The notes: a model not told the origin generated them from the sequence alone. Positions 15,781 through 25,809 are shown, counted from the stretch's first letter. The stretch is 44,610 nt of DNA from Gemmataceae bacterium (GCA_019752375.1 JAIEMG010000321.1:1-44610), one strand, 5' to 3'. A program made the numbers and translations.

Positions 15781-16563
15781 ATGTTCAGTTATATGGCGTC
15801 CATCTACCGGTGCCGATTCTTCTGGATGTCGCTGGTCAAAATGGACCTGCGCACGCGTTACCGCCGGTCCATCCTGGGTCTGGGATGGTCGCTGCTGCAC
15901 CCCATTGCCATGACGACGATCCTGTGTTTCGTCTTCCACCGAATCTTCAAAGTATCGGCGGAGGAATACGCGCCGACGCTCATGGCCGGCCTGGCATTCT
16001 GGACGTACTTCCAGGGCGTGACGCTGCAGGGGTGCTCGACCTTTTTCCTCGCCGAATCGTACATCCGACAATACCCGTCGCCGCTGGCCATCTTCCCCTT
16101 GCGGACGGCGCTCGGCGCGGGCATTCACTTCCTCATGGCACTGGGCGTCGCCATCGTGCTGGCTTCCTATACACTCGGGATTCCGAATCCCCTCGCCCTG
16201 CTCAGTCTGGTGCCCACGCTCGCGCTACTCTTTCTCCTCGGATGGGGGCTGGCGCTCCTCGCCGGCATCGCGACGGTCCTCTTCCAGGATTCCGAACATT
16301 TAGCAACGGTGGGCTTCCAGATCCTCTTCTACGCCACGCCCATCATCTACACGGACGAGACGATCCGCGCAAATAACCTGACCTGGTTAATGCACTACAA
16401 CCCGCTCGTGGCATTCCTGAATCTCCTGCGTGACCCGCTCATCAAACACCAGGCTCCGTCGTGGCACACCTATGGAGCGGCCACTGCCACGGTGCTGATC
16501 GTGGCGGGCCTGGCGTTCGGGCTGCTGTATCGGGTTCAGCGTCGATTCATCTTCTATCTGTAA
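15781..16563 (+). CDS. ABC-2 type polysaccharide exporter permease (Wzm-like)
   Basis: This 260-residue membrane protein has an N-terminal amphipathic segment with DLRTRYRRSILGLGWSLLHP, the signature of polysaccharide-export ABC permeases, followed by about six hydrophobic helices. It ends RVQRRFIFYL. A GGAG 5 nt before the ATG supports the start. The ATPase partner follows 67 nt downstream. Together they should move an undecaprenyl-linked or lipid-linked glycan across the cytoplasmic membrane. The 205-bp gap from the transaldolase holds no convincing gene. Confidence 0.85.
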   Translation: MFSYMASIYRCRFFWMSLVKMDLRTRYRRSILGLGWSLLHPIAMTTILCFVFHRIFKVSAEEYAPTLMAGLAFWTYFQGVTLQGCSTFFLAESYIRQYPSPLAIFPLRTALGAGIHFLMALGVAIVLASYTLGIPNPLALLSLVPTLALLFLLGWGLALLAGIATVLFQDSEHLATVGFQILFYATPIIYTDETIRANNLTWLMHYNPLVAFLNLLRDPLIKHQAPSWHTYGAATATVLIVAGLAFGLLYRVQRRFIFYL

Positions 16564-16630
16564 TAAGGGTTCGCCGAACGGGTTGCTCGGGACGCCGAAC
16601 GCAGGAAGTGGATGGCAGGGAGCACACGGT

Positions 16631-17434
16631 ATGGCGCGTATTCACCTCGATAACGTCGGCTTGACGTTTCGGGTTCGACCCCACGGCCGGATCACCTTCA
16701 AGGAATCCGTGATCCGCCGAATCCGGCAGATGTTCACGTCGACGCGAACGCCCAAGATGAAGGTCCGGGCACTGCAAAATATCAACCTGGACATTCACGA
16801 CGGCGAACGACTGGGCATTATCGGACACAACGGCGCCGGCAAGAGTACGCTGCTCAAGCTGCTGGCGGGCGTTTATCCGCCCACCCGCGGCCGGCGCGTG
16901 GTTGAAGGGCGCATCAGCTCACTCTTTGAAATTGCCCTGGGATTCGAGCTGGACGCGACGGGCAAGGAGAACATCGCCTACCGCGGCTATCTGCAGGGAG
17001 AGACACGGCGCAGCATTCTGGCCAAGATGGGAGCGATCGAGGAGTTCAGCGAGCTTGGCAACTTTCTCAATATGCCGGTGCGTTACTATTCCGCCGGCAT
17101 GATGGTCCGACTGGCGTTCTCCATCGCGACGGCGATCAATCCCGAGATTCTGCTGATTGATGAAGTACTGACCGCGGGCGATCTGGCATTTCAGGACAAG
17201 GCTCGGCAACGCATGCAGGACATGATGGCCAAGGCCCGGCTCATTGTTCTGGTCAGCCACGATCTGCTTTCGCTGCACAAGATGTGCAACAAGGCGATCT
17301 GGATGGACCACGGCCGGATCAGGCAGGCTGGCTCCGTCAAGGAAGTGGTGACCGCATATGCGGGTTCCGTCAAGCAGCAGGCCGCACCTCCCGCGCCCTC
17401 CACTGCTCCGGACTCCTCCACGGCTGCCGCTTGA
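16631..17434 (+). CDS. ABC polysaccharide exporter ATP-binding protein (Wzt/KpsT-like)
   Basis: This 267-residue ATPase has Walker A GHNGAGKST (65-73), signature YSAGM (153-157), Walker B EILLIDE (172-178) and switch His210. The N-terminal 50 residues carry the extra strand typical of the export subfamily. After the ATPase core there are only about 20 low-complexity residues (QQAAPPAPSTAP), so the C-terminal glycan-binding domain of O-antigen Wzt proteins is missing; this resembles KpsT or TagH-type exporters. The start at 16631 is chosen at MARIHLDNVGL, the usual N-terminus; an ATG at 16583 lies in the leader. Confidence 0.85.
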   Translation: MARIHLDNVGLTFRVRPHGRITFKESVIRRIRQMFTSTRTPKMKVRALQNINLDIHDGERLGIIGHNGAGKSTLLKLLAGVYPPTRGRRVVEGRISSLFEIALGFELDATGKENIAYRGYLQGETRRSILAKMGAIEEFSELGNFLNMPVRYYSAGMMVRLAFSIATAINPEILLIDEVLTAGDLAFQDKARQRMQDMMAKARLIVLVSHDLLSLHKMCNKAIWMDHGRIRQAGSVKEVVTAYAGSVKQQAAPPAPSTAPDSSTAAA

Positions 17435-17486
17435 CTGAAAGCCGGCCCCACAAAATGCCTCGCCATGTTGGGCGACATGCCGTCGT

Positions 17487-18230
17487 TCAGCGCTTCCGAG
17501 TCCAGGCATCATCGCGGTATTTCTGCTCCAGTTCCTTGCCGCGCATGGCCTCGTCGATCGTCCAATCGTCCAAGTCCATGCGCCATCGCGTTTCTTGCGC
17601 GAAATTTCCTCGCACCACCTCTTCCAGTCGCATCGGCGTGATTGAAATGCCGGCCAGCTCCTGGACACCCGGCAACGTCGGCGCAAACGGACTTGCGGCC
17701 AGCAAAACGGCTCCGTGCTGCAGCAGTGCTCCACGCTGTCGCCGCTGCGCGCTACCCACGATCTTGGCCGAACCGAGTCGCAAATCGCCAGGCGTCAGGT
17801 GGTGAAAGCAAAGCGTCTGTGCCATTGGACCGAATTGCTCTTCGCCGCAGCGTGCCGCGTGTACTTCCAGTTCGCGCAGCGCGGCCGCGAGGATCCCGTG
17901 CATCCGGCACAGCCACGACTCCCCCGCGCCACCCTGCCACGGCCTACCGACCGGCAACGCCAGTGCATAAGTCAGTTCGTGGTGATGAATGAGTGCCCCC
18001 CCTCCGGAAGGCCGCCGCACGAATGGAAGTTGCGCAAGAAGCGAATCGTCGTCACGAAGCCGTGACGGCTGAAAGTACCCAAGGCTCAGGGTGGGAGTGG
18101 ACCAGGCGTAGAAGCGCAAGGACGCGGTGCCGGCAATGGCGGATTGCAGGAGTGCCTCGTCCGCGGCCATCTGGGCGGGGCCATCCGCCGTCAGGAACGG
18201 GAGCAGACGACAGCGTGGCGTGGCGTCCAT
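17487..18230 (-). CDS. lipM: Octanoyltransferase / lipoate-protein ligase-family protein (LipM-like)
   Basis: This 247-residue protein of the biotin/lipoate A/B ligase fold has RRPSGGGALIHHHELTYALA (72-91) matching the lipoyl-binding RRxSGGGAxxH motif, a Cys at 141 (TLCFHH) where LipM octanoyltransferases keep their nucleophile, and GSAKIVGSAQRRQRGALLQHG (153-173, Lys156). These point to transfer of octanoyl groups from acyl-ACP to a lipoyl domain, with GcvH (encoded upstream in the same direction) a natural acceptor. The start at 18230 (MDATPRCR) follows the YbjQ gene by 16 nt; a longer in-frame version would overlap it entirely. Lipoate ligase activity is the alternative. Confidence 0.8.
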   Translation of the reverse strand: MDATPRCRLLPFLTADGPAQMAADEALLQSAIAGTASLRFYAWSTPTLSLGYFQPSRLRDDDSLLAQLPFVRRPSGGGALIHHHELTYALALPVGRPWQGGAGESWLCRMHGILAAALRELEVHAARCGEEQFGPMAQTLCFHHLTPGDLRLGSAKIVGSAQRRQRGALLQHGAVLLAASPFAPTLPGVQELAGISITPMRLEEVVRGNFAQETRWRMDLDDWTIDEAMRGKELEQKYRDDAWTRKR

Positions 18231-18246
18231 CTTCGCGTTCTCTGGC

Positions 18247-18591
18247 TCAAGGGCGCCGGGCGATCCGAACCGCGGTCCCGTAGGCGACAACCTCGGTAAT
18301 GCCCTGGGCGAACTCGGTCGCATCATAACGCATGGCAATGACGGCGTTGGCGCCGTGCTCCCGCGCATGGTCGATCAGTCGCTGATAGGCATGCTCGCGA
18401 GCGCCCTCGCAGACCTCTTCGTATGCAGCAATGTTGCCGCCCAGGATGCTGGCAAAGGCACCGCGGATGCCCTGGGAGATCGTCTGCGCTCGCACCACGA
18501 TGCCGCGTACCACGCCAAGCGTCTCGACGACCGCGTAGCCATCGATCTCATTCGCAGTAGTGACGATCAGGTCCGGGTGCTGCGAAGCCAT
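18247..18591 (-). CDS. YbjQ/UPF0145-family protein
   Basis: This 114-residue protein matches the YbjQ (DUF74) family: VTTANEIDGYAVVETLGVVRG at the N-terminus, GGNIAAYEEVCEGAREHAY in the middle and GANAVIAMRYDATEF followed by VVAYGTAVRI at the end. The family forms small oligomers of unknown biological function and is sometimes called a heavy-metal-binding domain. AGGAG lies 7 nt before the ATG. It sits 13 nt downstream of gcvPB and just upstream of lipM, so it is probably co-transcribed with the glycine cleavage genes. Confidence 0.85.
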   Translation of the reverse strand: MASQHPDLIVTTANEIDGYAVVETLGVVRGIVVRAQTISQGIRGAFASILGGNIAAYEEVCEGAREHAYQRLIDHAREHGANAVIAMRYDATEFAQGITEVVAYGTAVRIARRP

Positions 18592-18604
18592 GCGGCACTC
18601 CTGT

Positions 18605-20059
<1,455 letters not shown>

Positions 20060-20099
20060 CTCTTCTCCCGACGTTCCAGGCGAGGACCGGAATCGAGCG

Positions 20100-21452
20100 C
20101 TAGCGGGATCGCAGCCGCGCGGCATAGGCTTCGGCCAGTCCGTCAATCTCCGCTCGCGTCCGTTTCTCCGTCACCGCCACGCTCAGACACTTTTCGAGCG
20201 CCGGATACCAGCGGCCCAGATGCAGGCCGCCGTGATAACCCGCCGCGAGCAGTCGCGACAGCGCTGCGGGCACTGCATCATCCACTTCCAGGGTGAACTC
20301 TTTGAAGAAGTGCCGCTCGAACTTGAGGCGAACGCCATCAATGCGCGTGAGCTGGTCGGCGGCATAGTGCGCCTTGCGCAGGCACAGTTCCGCCGTCTCG
20401 CGCAACCCTTGCGGTCCCAGGGCAGCCAGATAGACTGTCGCCTTGAGCGCCATCAGGCCCTGGTTGGTGCAGATGTTGCTCGTCGCCTTTTCGCGACGGA
20501 TATGCTGTTCGCGCGTTTGCAGCGTCAGCACCCAGCAGCGCTTGCCATTGCGGTCGACGGTCTGACCCACCAGTCGTCCCGGAATCTTGCGGAGGAATTC
20601 TTCACGGCACGCCAGGATGCCGAGGTACGGGCCGCCGTAGGTCATCGGATTGCCCAGGCACTGCCCCTCGGCAATCGCGATGTCCGCTCCATACTGTCCC
20701 GGCCGCTTCAGGAGGCCAAGACTGATTGGATCGAAGCTGACGACAAACAATGCACCGCTTTCGCGCACGGTTCGGGCCACGTCATCAACTTCTTCCAGGC
20801 ATCCGAAGAAGTTCGGATGCTGCACAACCACGCACAGGGTCTTGTCGTCGATGGACTTCGTCAGGTCGTCGGGGTTGAGAAACCCGCCAGGAGTCGGCAA
20901 CGTCTCGATCTGGATGTCCAGGTTGGCCGCGTAAGTGGCAAGGCTCAAGCGGTACTCGGGATGCACGCTTTCGGCGACGAGGACGCGATGCCGTTTCGGA
21001 TGGACGGTCAGGGCCATCAGCACCGCTTCAGCCACGGCACTGCCGCCGTCGTAGAGGCTGGCGTTGGCCACGTCGAGACCGGTCAACTGGCAGATCAGTG
21101 TCTGGTACTCGAAGAACGCTTGCAAGCTCCCCTGACTCGCCTCGGCCTGGTAGGGCGTGTAAGCGGTGTAGAATTCGCTGCGGCCGGCGACAGCATCCAC
21201 GACGGCGGGAATGAAGTGATCGTAGCTGCCACCGCCGAGAAAGCAGACGGCGTCGGCCGCGGACTGATTGCGTGCCGCCAGTTGCTGCAGGTGCTGCGTC
21301 AGCTCGATCTCCGTCAGCGCCGGCGGCACGTCGAGCGCGCGTTTCAGTTGCAGCAATTCGGGGATGCCGCGAAACAAGTCCTGAATGGATGCAACGCCGA
21401 TCTTCTCCAGCATGGCTCGCTGGTCCGCCGGTGTATTCAAAACGTAGGACAA
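20100..21452 (-). CDS. gcvPA: Glycine dehydrogenase (decarboxylating) subunit 1
   Basis: This 450-residue P-protein alpha subunit has the N-terminal segment SYVLNTPADQRAMLEKIG, CFLGGGSYDHFIPAVVD, FYTAYTPYQAEASQGSLQ and a C-terminal REKATSNICTNQ. A TTG at 21452 is taken as the start because a strong GAGGAGG sits 5 nt before it and the resulting N-terminus matches the family. A TTG at 21485 would add 11 residues without a good ribosome binding site. It lies 36 nt downstream of the Uma2 gene, which interrupts the usual gcvH-gcvPA adjacency. Confidence 0.95.
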   Translation of the reverse strand: MSYVLNTPADQRAMLEKIGVASIQDLFRGIPELLQLKRALDVPPALTEIELTQHLQQLAARNQSAADAVCFLGGGSYDHFIPAVVDAVAGRSEFYTAYTPYQAEASQGSLQAFFEYQTLICQLTGLDVANASLYDGGSAVAEAVLMALTVHPKRHRVLVAESVHPEYRLSLATYAANLDIQIETLPTPGGFLNPDDLTKSIDDKTLCVVVQHPNFFGCLEEVDDVARTVRESGALFVVSFDPISLGLLKRPGQYGADIAIAEGQCLGNPMTYGGPYLGILACREEFLRKIPGRLVGQTVDRNGKRCWVLTLQTREQHIRREKATSNICTNQGLMALKATVYLAALGPQGLRETAELCLRKAHYAADQLTRIDGVRLKFERHFFKEFTLEVDDAVPAALSRLLAAGYHGGLHLGRWYPALEKCLSVAVTEKRTRAEIDGLAEAYAARLRSR

Positions 21453-21488
21453 GGATGCCTCCTCGCTTCCAGCGATGCTCGCCAATCG

Positions 21489-22184
21489 TCAGCTTTCCAC
21501 CGGACCGGGCCACGCAGGCAAAATGTGCTCCCGAACCCAGTCGCGAAACTCAAGCAGAATGCTCACGTCGTCGGTGGATACTCCCCGCTGAATGAACGGC
21601 ACCAATTCCGCCAGAGGCAGGAACGGAAAGCTCGGACTCTGTTCGCGGGGTTCGTACTCGCCGTCGGGACGCAGGTAAAAGGCTCGCAATGTTTCACCGT
21701 CGAAGCGCCACAGTTCCGGCACACCAAAGGAGGCATAGATACTCAGGCGGTTCAGAACGTTGCGAGAGACTTCCACCTCTACGGCCAGATCGGGAACCGG
21801 GTCGCGACTGAAGTCGATGTCGGTTCGTCCGCGCACCACTCGTTCGTTCTTGACGTAAAAGCACTCGTCCGGCTCCAGACCTCTCTCCAAGTCGACGCGA
21901 GTGAAAGTGAACGCGCCGCAGCACTTGATTGGGAGTTTCAACTCCATCGCCATGACCACAATCAGATTGCCGAGGAGTCTCTTATAGATCTCATGGAGGG
22001 GCGAAATAGTCATGATCTCTAGGTTCTTCCCGTCGAAGGTAAGTCGCAACGAAGGACGAGCTCCCACCGCAGCCACGAACGTCTTGTAGAAGTCGAAGCT
22101 AATGCCGTAGAGAACGACGTGCGGTTCGTTGGCAGCCGGGACCGTCGGCGACAAGACAGGACGCGGCTGTTCGATTACGCTCAT
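21489..22184 (-). CDS. Uma2-family (DUF820) PD-(D/E)XK endonuclease-fold protein
   Basis: This 231-residue protein of the Uma2/DUF820 family has the characteristic LTFDGKNLEIMTISPLHE start of the core, DECFYVKNE, then PDLAVEVEVSR (active-site Asp and Glu) and the YASFGVPELWRFD segment. The family is restriction-endonuclease-like and greatly expanded in cyanobacteria and planctomycetes; its cellular role is unclear. In the last part the usual lysine before the Y-x3-GV segment appears as Arg (NRLSIYASFGV). It sits inside the glycine cleavage operon, with gaps of 31 nt to gcvH and 36 nt to gcvPA, so co-transcription is likely. Start chosen at ATG 22184 with GGGGAGG 9 nt upstream. Confidence 0.85.
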   Translation of the reverse strand: MSVIEQPRPVLSPTVPAANEPHVVLYGISFDFYKTFVAAVGARPSLRLTFDGKNLEIMTISPLHEIYKRLLGNLIVVMAMELKLPIKCCGAFTFTRVDLERGLEPDECFYVKNERVVRGRTDIDFSRDPVPDLAVEVEVSRNVLNRLSIYASFGVPELWRFDGETLRAFYLRPDGEYEPREQSPSFPFLPLAELVPFIQRGVSTDDVSILLEFRDWVREHILPAWPGPVES

Positions 22185-22215
22185 GGGAAAATGCCTCCCC
22201 AATGCTCCCCGAGGC

Positions 22216-22602
22216 TCAATGATGCTCTTCCGAGATTTGCTTCTCGTACTGCGGCAAAGTCATCAGCTTGTCGAGGTTGCTGCCTGGCTCGACCTTGATC
22301 TTGACCATCCAACCCTTGCCGAAGGGATCCTGGGCCACCAGCGTCGGGTCGTCCAGCAGCTTCTCGTTGATGGCGATGACCTCGCCATCGACCGGCGAAT
22401 ACAGGTCGCTGACGGCCTTGACCGACTCGATCTCGCCGAAGCTCTCGCCGGCGAAGACGTTGTCGCCGGGATCCGGCAACTCGATGTAGACCACATCGGT
22501 CAACTGCTCGACCGCGAATTTGGTGATGCCAAGCGTACATGTGCCGCCCTCGAGGACGGCCCATTCGTGCGTTGCCGAGTAGCGAAGGTTCTTGGGGTCC
22601 AT
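22216..22602 (-). CDS. gcvH: Glycine cleavage system H protein
   Basis: This is a 128-residue lipoyl carrier. The lipoylation lysine is Lys62 in IESVKAVSDLYSP, within the conserved hairpin of the lipoyl domain; THEWAVLEGG and VDGEVIAINEKLLDDP are also typical. It shuttles the aminomethyl group from the P-protein to GcvT. The start at 22602 follows a GGCAGGAGGG sequence on the minus strand. It lies between gcvT and an Uma2 gene, 132 nt after gcvT, and that gap is filled by a hairpin and a short tandem repeat. Confidence 0.95.
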   Translation of the reverse strand: MDPKNLRYSATHEWAVLEGGTCTLGITKFAVEQLTDVVYIELPDPGDNVFAGESFGEIESVKAVSDLYSPVDGEVIAINEKLLDDPTLVAQDPFGKGWMVKIKVEPGSNLDKLMTLPQYEKQISEEHH

Positions 22603-22616
22603 GAGTCCCTCCTGCC

Positions 22617-22732
22617 GGGGGTGTGAGAGAGTGAGAGGGTGAGCGAGTGGAATTACTCACGCTCTCCCTCTCACACCCCCACTCTCTCACACCCTCACTC
22701 TCTCCCACTCCCACTCCCACTCCCACTCCCAC
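22617..22732. repeat. Hairpin plus GT/GA-rich simple repeat between gcvT and gcvH
   Basis: Perfect 13-bp arms (22617-22629 and 22668-22680; GGGGGTGTGAGAG on the left) enclose a further imperfect complementary stretch. Next to it, nearly five copies of CCCACT run from 22704 to 22732, ending 2 nt before the gcvT stop codon. On the transcribed strand this is a G-rich (GGGAGT)n tract, potentially G-quadruplex forming and prone to length change. Confidence 0.85.
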
Positions 22733-22734
22733 AC

Positions 22735-23814
22735 TCACTGCCGCGGTCGCTGATAGAACGGCAACGGGACGACGCGGGCCGACTCCGACTTGCCGCGGAC
22801 ATCCACCGCTACCGTCGTACCTGGCTTCGTCTGCCCTTGTTCTAAGTACGCCATCGCGATTGCCTTGTTCACGGTCGGGCCGAAGGTGCCGCTGGTGACC
22901 CGGCCGATTTCCTTGCCCTCGTTCAGCACAATCGATCCTTCGCGCGCCAGCCGTTTGCCGGCCAGCTCCAAGCCGACGCGTCGGCGCAGCTTCGGATCGT
23001 CCTTGCGGCGCAGAATCGCGTCGCGGCCGATGAAGTCGCCCTTGTCGAGCTTCACGGCCCAGTTCAGTCCTGCCTGAAGCGGATCGAAGTCCTCGCCAAG
23101 CTCGTGGCCGTAGAGCGGCATCGCGGCTTCGAGGCGAAGCGTGTCGCGCGCCCCCAGGCCGCATGCCGATGCACCCTTGCCGATCAATTCTTCCCACATC
23201 GCGACGCCCTGATCGGCCGGAACGATGTACTCGACACCGTCTTCCCCCGTGTATCCCGTCCGGCTGACGACGCACGGCTGGCCGCGATAGGTTGTCGGCA
23301 TCGCGAAGTAATAGCGGAGCTGTGCCGGATCGGCGGGCGTGAGGTCGCGACACTTCGCCAGCGCCTGCGGTCCCTGCACCGCGATCATGCAGGTCGCCAC
23401 GGTGCGGTCGATCATCTCGACCTTTTGGGATCCGCGGTGCCGCGCGAGCCAATCGACGATCTTGGTACGGTTGGATGCGTTGACCACCATTTCCCACTGG
23501 TCGGGCCAACGATAGACCAGTACGTCGTCGCGCACGCCGCCCTGTTCATTGCAAACCAGGCCGTAGCGCACCTGGCCATCCTTCATCGTAGCGGCGTTGT
23601 TGGTGTAAACGTGCTGGATCAGCGCGAGAGCATCCGCGCCGTTGAACGAAAGGCGGCCCATATGGCTGATGTCGAAGAGGCCGGCGGCGTTGCGGACGGT
23701 CTGATGCTCCTGGATGATGGTCGTGTACTGAATCGGCATGTCCCAGCCGGCGAAATCGACCATGCGGGCGCCGTGAGCGACATGCCAATCGTAAAGAGGG
23801 GTGCGCGCAGGCAT
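22735..23814 (-). CDS. gcvT: Aminomethyltransferase (glycine cleavage T protein)
   Basis: This 359-residue T-protein starts MPARTPLYDWHVAHGARMVDFAGWDMPIQY-like and continues through the folate-binding regions DISHMGR, GYTGEDGVEYIVP and the C-terminal barrel LGARDTLRLEAAMPLYGHEL. It transfers the methylene group from GcvH-bound aminomethyl to tetrahydrofolate and releases ammonia. It is the first gene of the minus-strand cluster. No glycine riboswitch was recognised by eye in the 204 nt between it and the divergent M28 peptidase gene. Confidence 0.95.
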   Translation of the reverse strand: MPARTPLYDWHVAHGARMVDFAGWDMPIQYTTIIQEHQTVRNAAGLFDISHMGRLSFNGADALALIQHVYTNNAATMKDGQVRYGLVCNEQGGVRDDVLVYRWPDQWEMVVNASNRTKIVDWLARHRGSQKVEMIDRTVATCMIAVQGPQALAKCRDLTPADPAQLRYYFAMPTTYRGQPCVVSRTGYTGEDGVEYIVPADQGVAMWEELIGKGASACGLGARDTLRLEAAMPLYGHELGEDFDPLQAGLNWAVKLDKGDFIGRDAILRRKDDPKLRRRVGLELAGKRLAREGSIVLNEGKEIGRVTSGTFGPTVNKAIAMAYLEQGQTKPGTTVAVDVRGKSESARVVPLPFYQRPRQ

Positions 23815-24018
23815 GAAACCTTCCTTCGAGCGCCCGGACCGTCCCCGGGGTCTGGCAAGTGTAGGCGGTCAGGGCAATGCGTGCAAGCCGGAATCGAATG
23901 GGCTGTTGATATCGTATGACCGGCGCCTGCGGGCTCCAAGCGGGTTTGCCTGGACTGGGCGAATCAGGTACGATTTCCAGTGCCCGAAGCACCTCTTCGA
24001 CCCCGGGGGAACCCAGTC

Positions 24019-25248
24019 ATGGTGCGGAGCACGTCACTCTTTTCACTCGCACTGTTAGGCATGTTCTGCTTCGTTCCCGGTGAGTCCGGCCCGGTGGCCG
24101 ATGCCATTACACCGGCCCACACGATCGCGCCGGAAGAGGCCGAGGCCGAGCTCTCCGAAGCAATCCATGTCCACGAACTGAAAGCACACGTCTATCGCCT
24201 GGCCTCCCCGGAGTTCATGGGGCGACGCGGCGCGGGAGCTGCCCGCGCGTCCCGACACCTCGCCGCCGCCTTCGAACGCCTCAAACTGGAACCGGCCTTT
24301 GACGGTTCCTACTTCCAGCCGATTCCCAACCTGCTTGCCGACGAAGCCGTGCGCGACCGCAGCTTCCTCGGCCGGAACGTGGGCGCGGTCCTTCCCGGCA
24401 GCGATCCGAAGCTCAAGGATGAATGGATCGTGCTCAGCGCTCACTTCGACCACCTTGGCAAGGATGGCGATCACTACTACCCTGGCGCCGATGACAATGC
24501 CAGCGGCGTCGCGATGCTACTGGAAGTGGCCGAACGATTCGCGCTCCAGAAGCAGAAGCCGAAACGGACGATGGTCTTCGTTGCCTTCGACCTGGAAGAA
24601 ACGGGTTTGCAAGGTTCGACGCACTTCGCCACCAAACCACCGCGCGACTTCAAGAAGTTGAAAGCAGCACTGACCGCGGACATGCTCGGCCGCTCGATGG
24701 CGAATTTGATGGACGAACACCTCTTCACGCTCGGCAGCGAGTCCGCTCCTCAGCTGCGCAAGTTGATCGAGGAAGTGAAGCCGCCCAAAGGCCTGACGAT
24801 CGCCCGCATGGGCGCCGACCTCGTTGGCACGCGCAGCGATTACGGCCCGTTTCGCGACCGGCGCATTCCCTTCCTGTTCTTCAGCACCGGACAGCATCCG
24901 GACTACCATCGCACGACCGACCTGCCCGATCGCATCGACTACGAAAAGCTTCAACGCAACTCGGTGTGGATCAGCGACCTGGCCTGGCGGCTTGCCAACG
25001 ACGCCGAGGCACCGGTCTGGGACGACAAGCCGCCGACGCTCGACCTGGACGAGGCGCGCACGGTCATGGTGCTGGTGTCCCGCTCGCTGGAGGCTTCCAA
25101 GAAATTCACTCTCAACGACCAGCAGCGTACCACCGTGGCCGGCGTCCGCGACCGGCTGGAAGGCATCTTGAGTCGCGGCAAGATCACTGCCGCGGAACGT
25201 TCCTGGCTCGTCTGGACGGCGCGGATGTTGCTCGTCACCGTCTATTGA
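24019..25248 (+). CDS. Secreted M28-family metallopeptidase
   Basis: This 409-residue protein has a hydrophobic leader at residues 5-19 that could be a signal peptide. The M28 metal-site residues are visible: His142 (SAHFDHLG), Asp158 (PGADDNASG), Glu193/194 (DLEETGL), Asp221 (TADMLGR) and His297 (HPDYHRTTD). The family comprises di-zinc aminopeptidases; export suggests peptide breakdown outside the cytoplasm. The ATG at 24019 has GGGGGAA upstream and makes the leader N-terminal. A second M28 enzyme lies at 39483. It diverges from gcvT. Confidence 0.85.
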   Translation: MVRSTSLFSLALLGMFCFVPGESGPVADAITPAHTIAPEEAEAELSEAIHVHELKAHVYRLASPEFMGRRGAGAARASRHLAAAFERLKLEPAFDGSYFQPIPNLLADEAVRDRSFLGRNVGAVLPGSDPKLKDEWIVLSAHFDHLGKDGDHYYPGADDNASGVAMLLEVAERFALQKQKPKRTMVFVAFDLEETGLQGSTHFATKPPRDFKKLKAALTADMLGRSMANLMDEHLFTLGSESAPQLRKLIEEVKPPKGLTIARMGADLVGTRSDYGPFRDRRIPFLFFSTGQHPDYHRTTDLPDRIDYEKLQRNSVWISDLAWRLANDAEAPVWDDKPPTLDLDEARTVMVLVSRSLEASKKFTLNDQQRTTVAGVRDRLEGILSRGKITAAERSWLVWTARMLLVTVY

Positions 25249-25329
25249 GCCGTTTTGTACCACTCATCGCGCCTCCCATGAAAAAGGATCTGTGAATCCC
25301 GCCGGTACTCGAAGAGTGACGGCCTGGGA

Positions 25330-25545
25330 AGACCCTCCTACAGCCAACCTCCCCGTCTGCCCCGGACAGCTTACGGCCGTCACTTTGCCCAGAATACCGC
25401 GTACCTGAAACATCATCGGCCTCGCCGATTAGCCCGCCGCCAGTTCCCACCGACGCAAGCAGGCGGGTGGCCGCGCTGACTGCCGTGCCAAGGTATTCGA
25501 GTCGGTTGTCGCGAGTGGCTCTCGCCACCTGGGCTGCATGCTGGC
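25330..25545 (-). pseudogene. Decayed cyclase-homology-domain fragment
   Basis: Conceptual minus-strand translation gives ATRDNRLEYLGTAVSAATR, closely resembling ATLNDHLDYFGTTVSQAAR in the C-terminus of the large kinase gene at 27113 (residues 1144-1162). After a shift of reading frame, RGILGKVTAVSCPGQTG follows, resembling RGIVGEVMTVDLPGQAE (residues 1191-1207), with about 12 residues deleted between. Nothing resembling the rest of a kinase or cyclase is seen around it. It is therefore a relic of a paralogue or partial duplication. The surrounding 25249-25809 gap holds no other recognisable gene. Confidence 0.75.
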
Positions 25546-25809
25546 ACGTGAAAAGCAGCAGCACGCGGATTTCGTTGCAGAGATCCGCCGAATCATGTCG
25601 ATGAGCCAAGAAGCGCATTACACGAAGACATTTTTTTCGAATCGTGCGTCCGCCCAATCTTGACGTCCGAGTGGCGCCGGTTGGGCCGGGTGTCCAGTTC
25701 GCGTCGACCGTGGTCTCCGCGGATTCACGACGAACAAGCACTCACCGATTCAGCCTGCAATGACGCCGCTCACGGGGACTGACCGCCGTTGGGCGAAAGG
25801 AGTCGCACG

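Noticed and set aside
22617..22732. CRISPR-like array
   Set aside because: The repeats are a 6-bp simple sequence and a hairpin, with no repeat-spacer alternation and no cas genes nearby.
23815..24018. Possible glycine riboswitch upstream of gcvT
   Set aside because: The region was searched by eye for the paired aptamer core and nothing convincing was found. A covariance-model scan would settle it.
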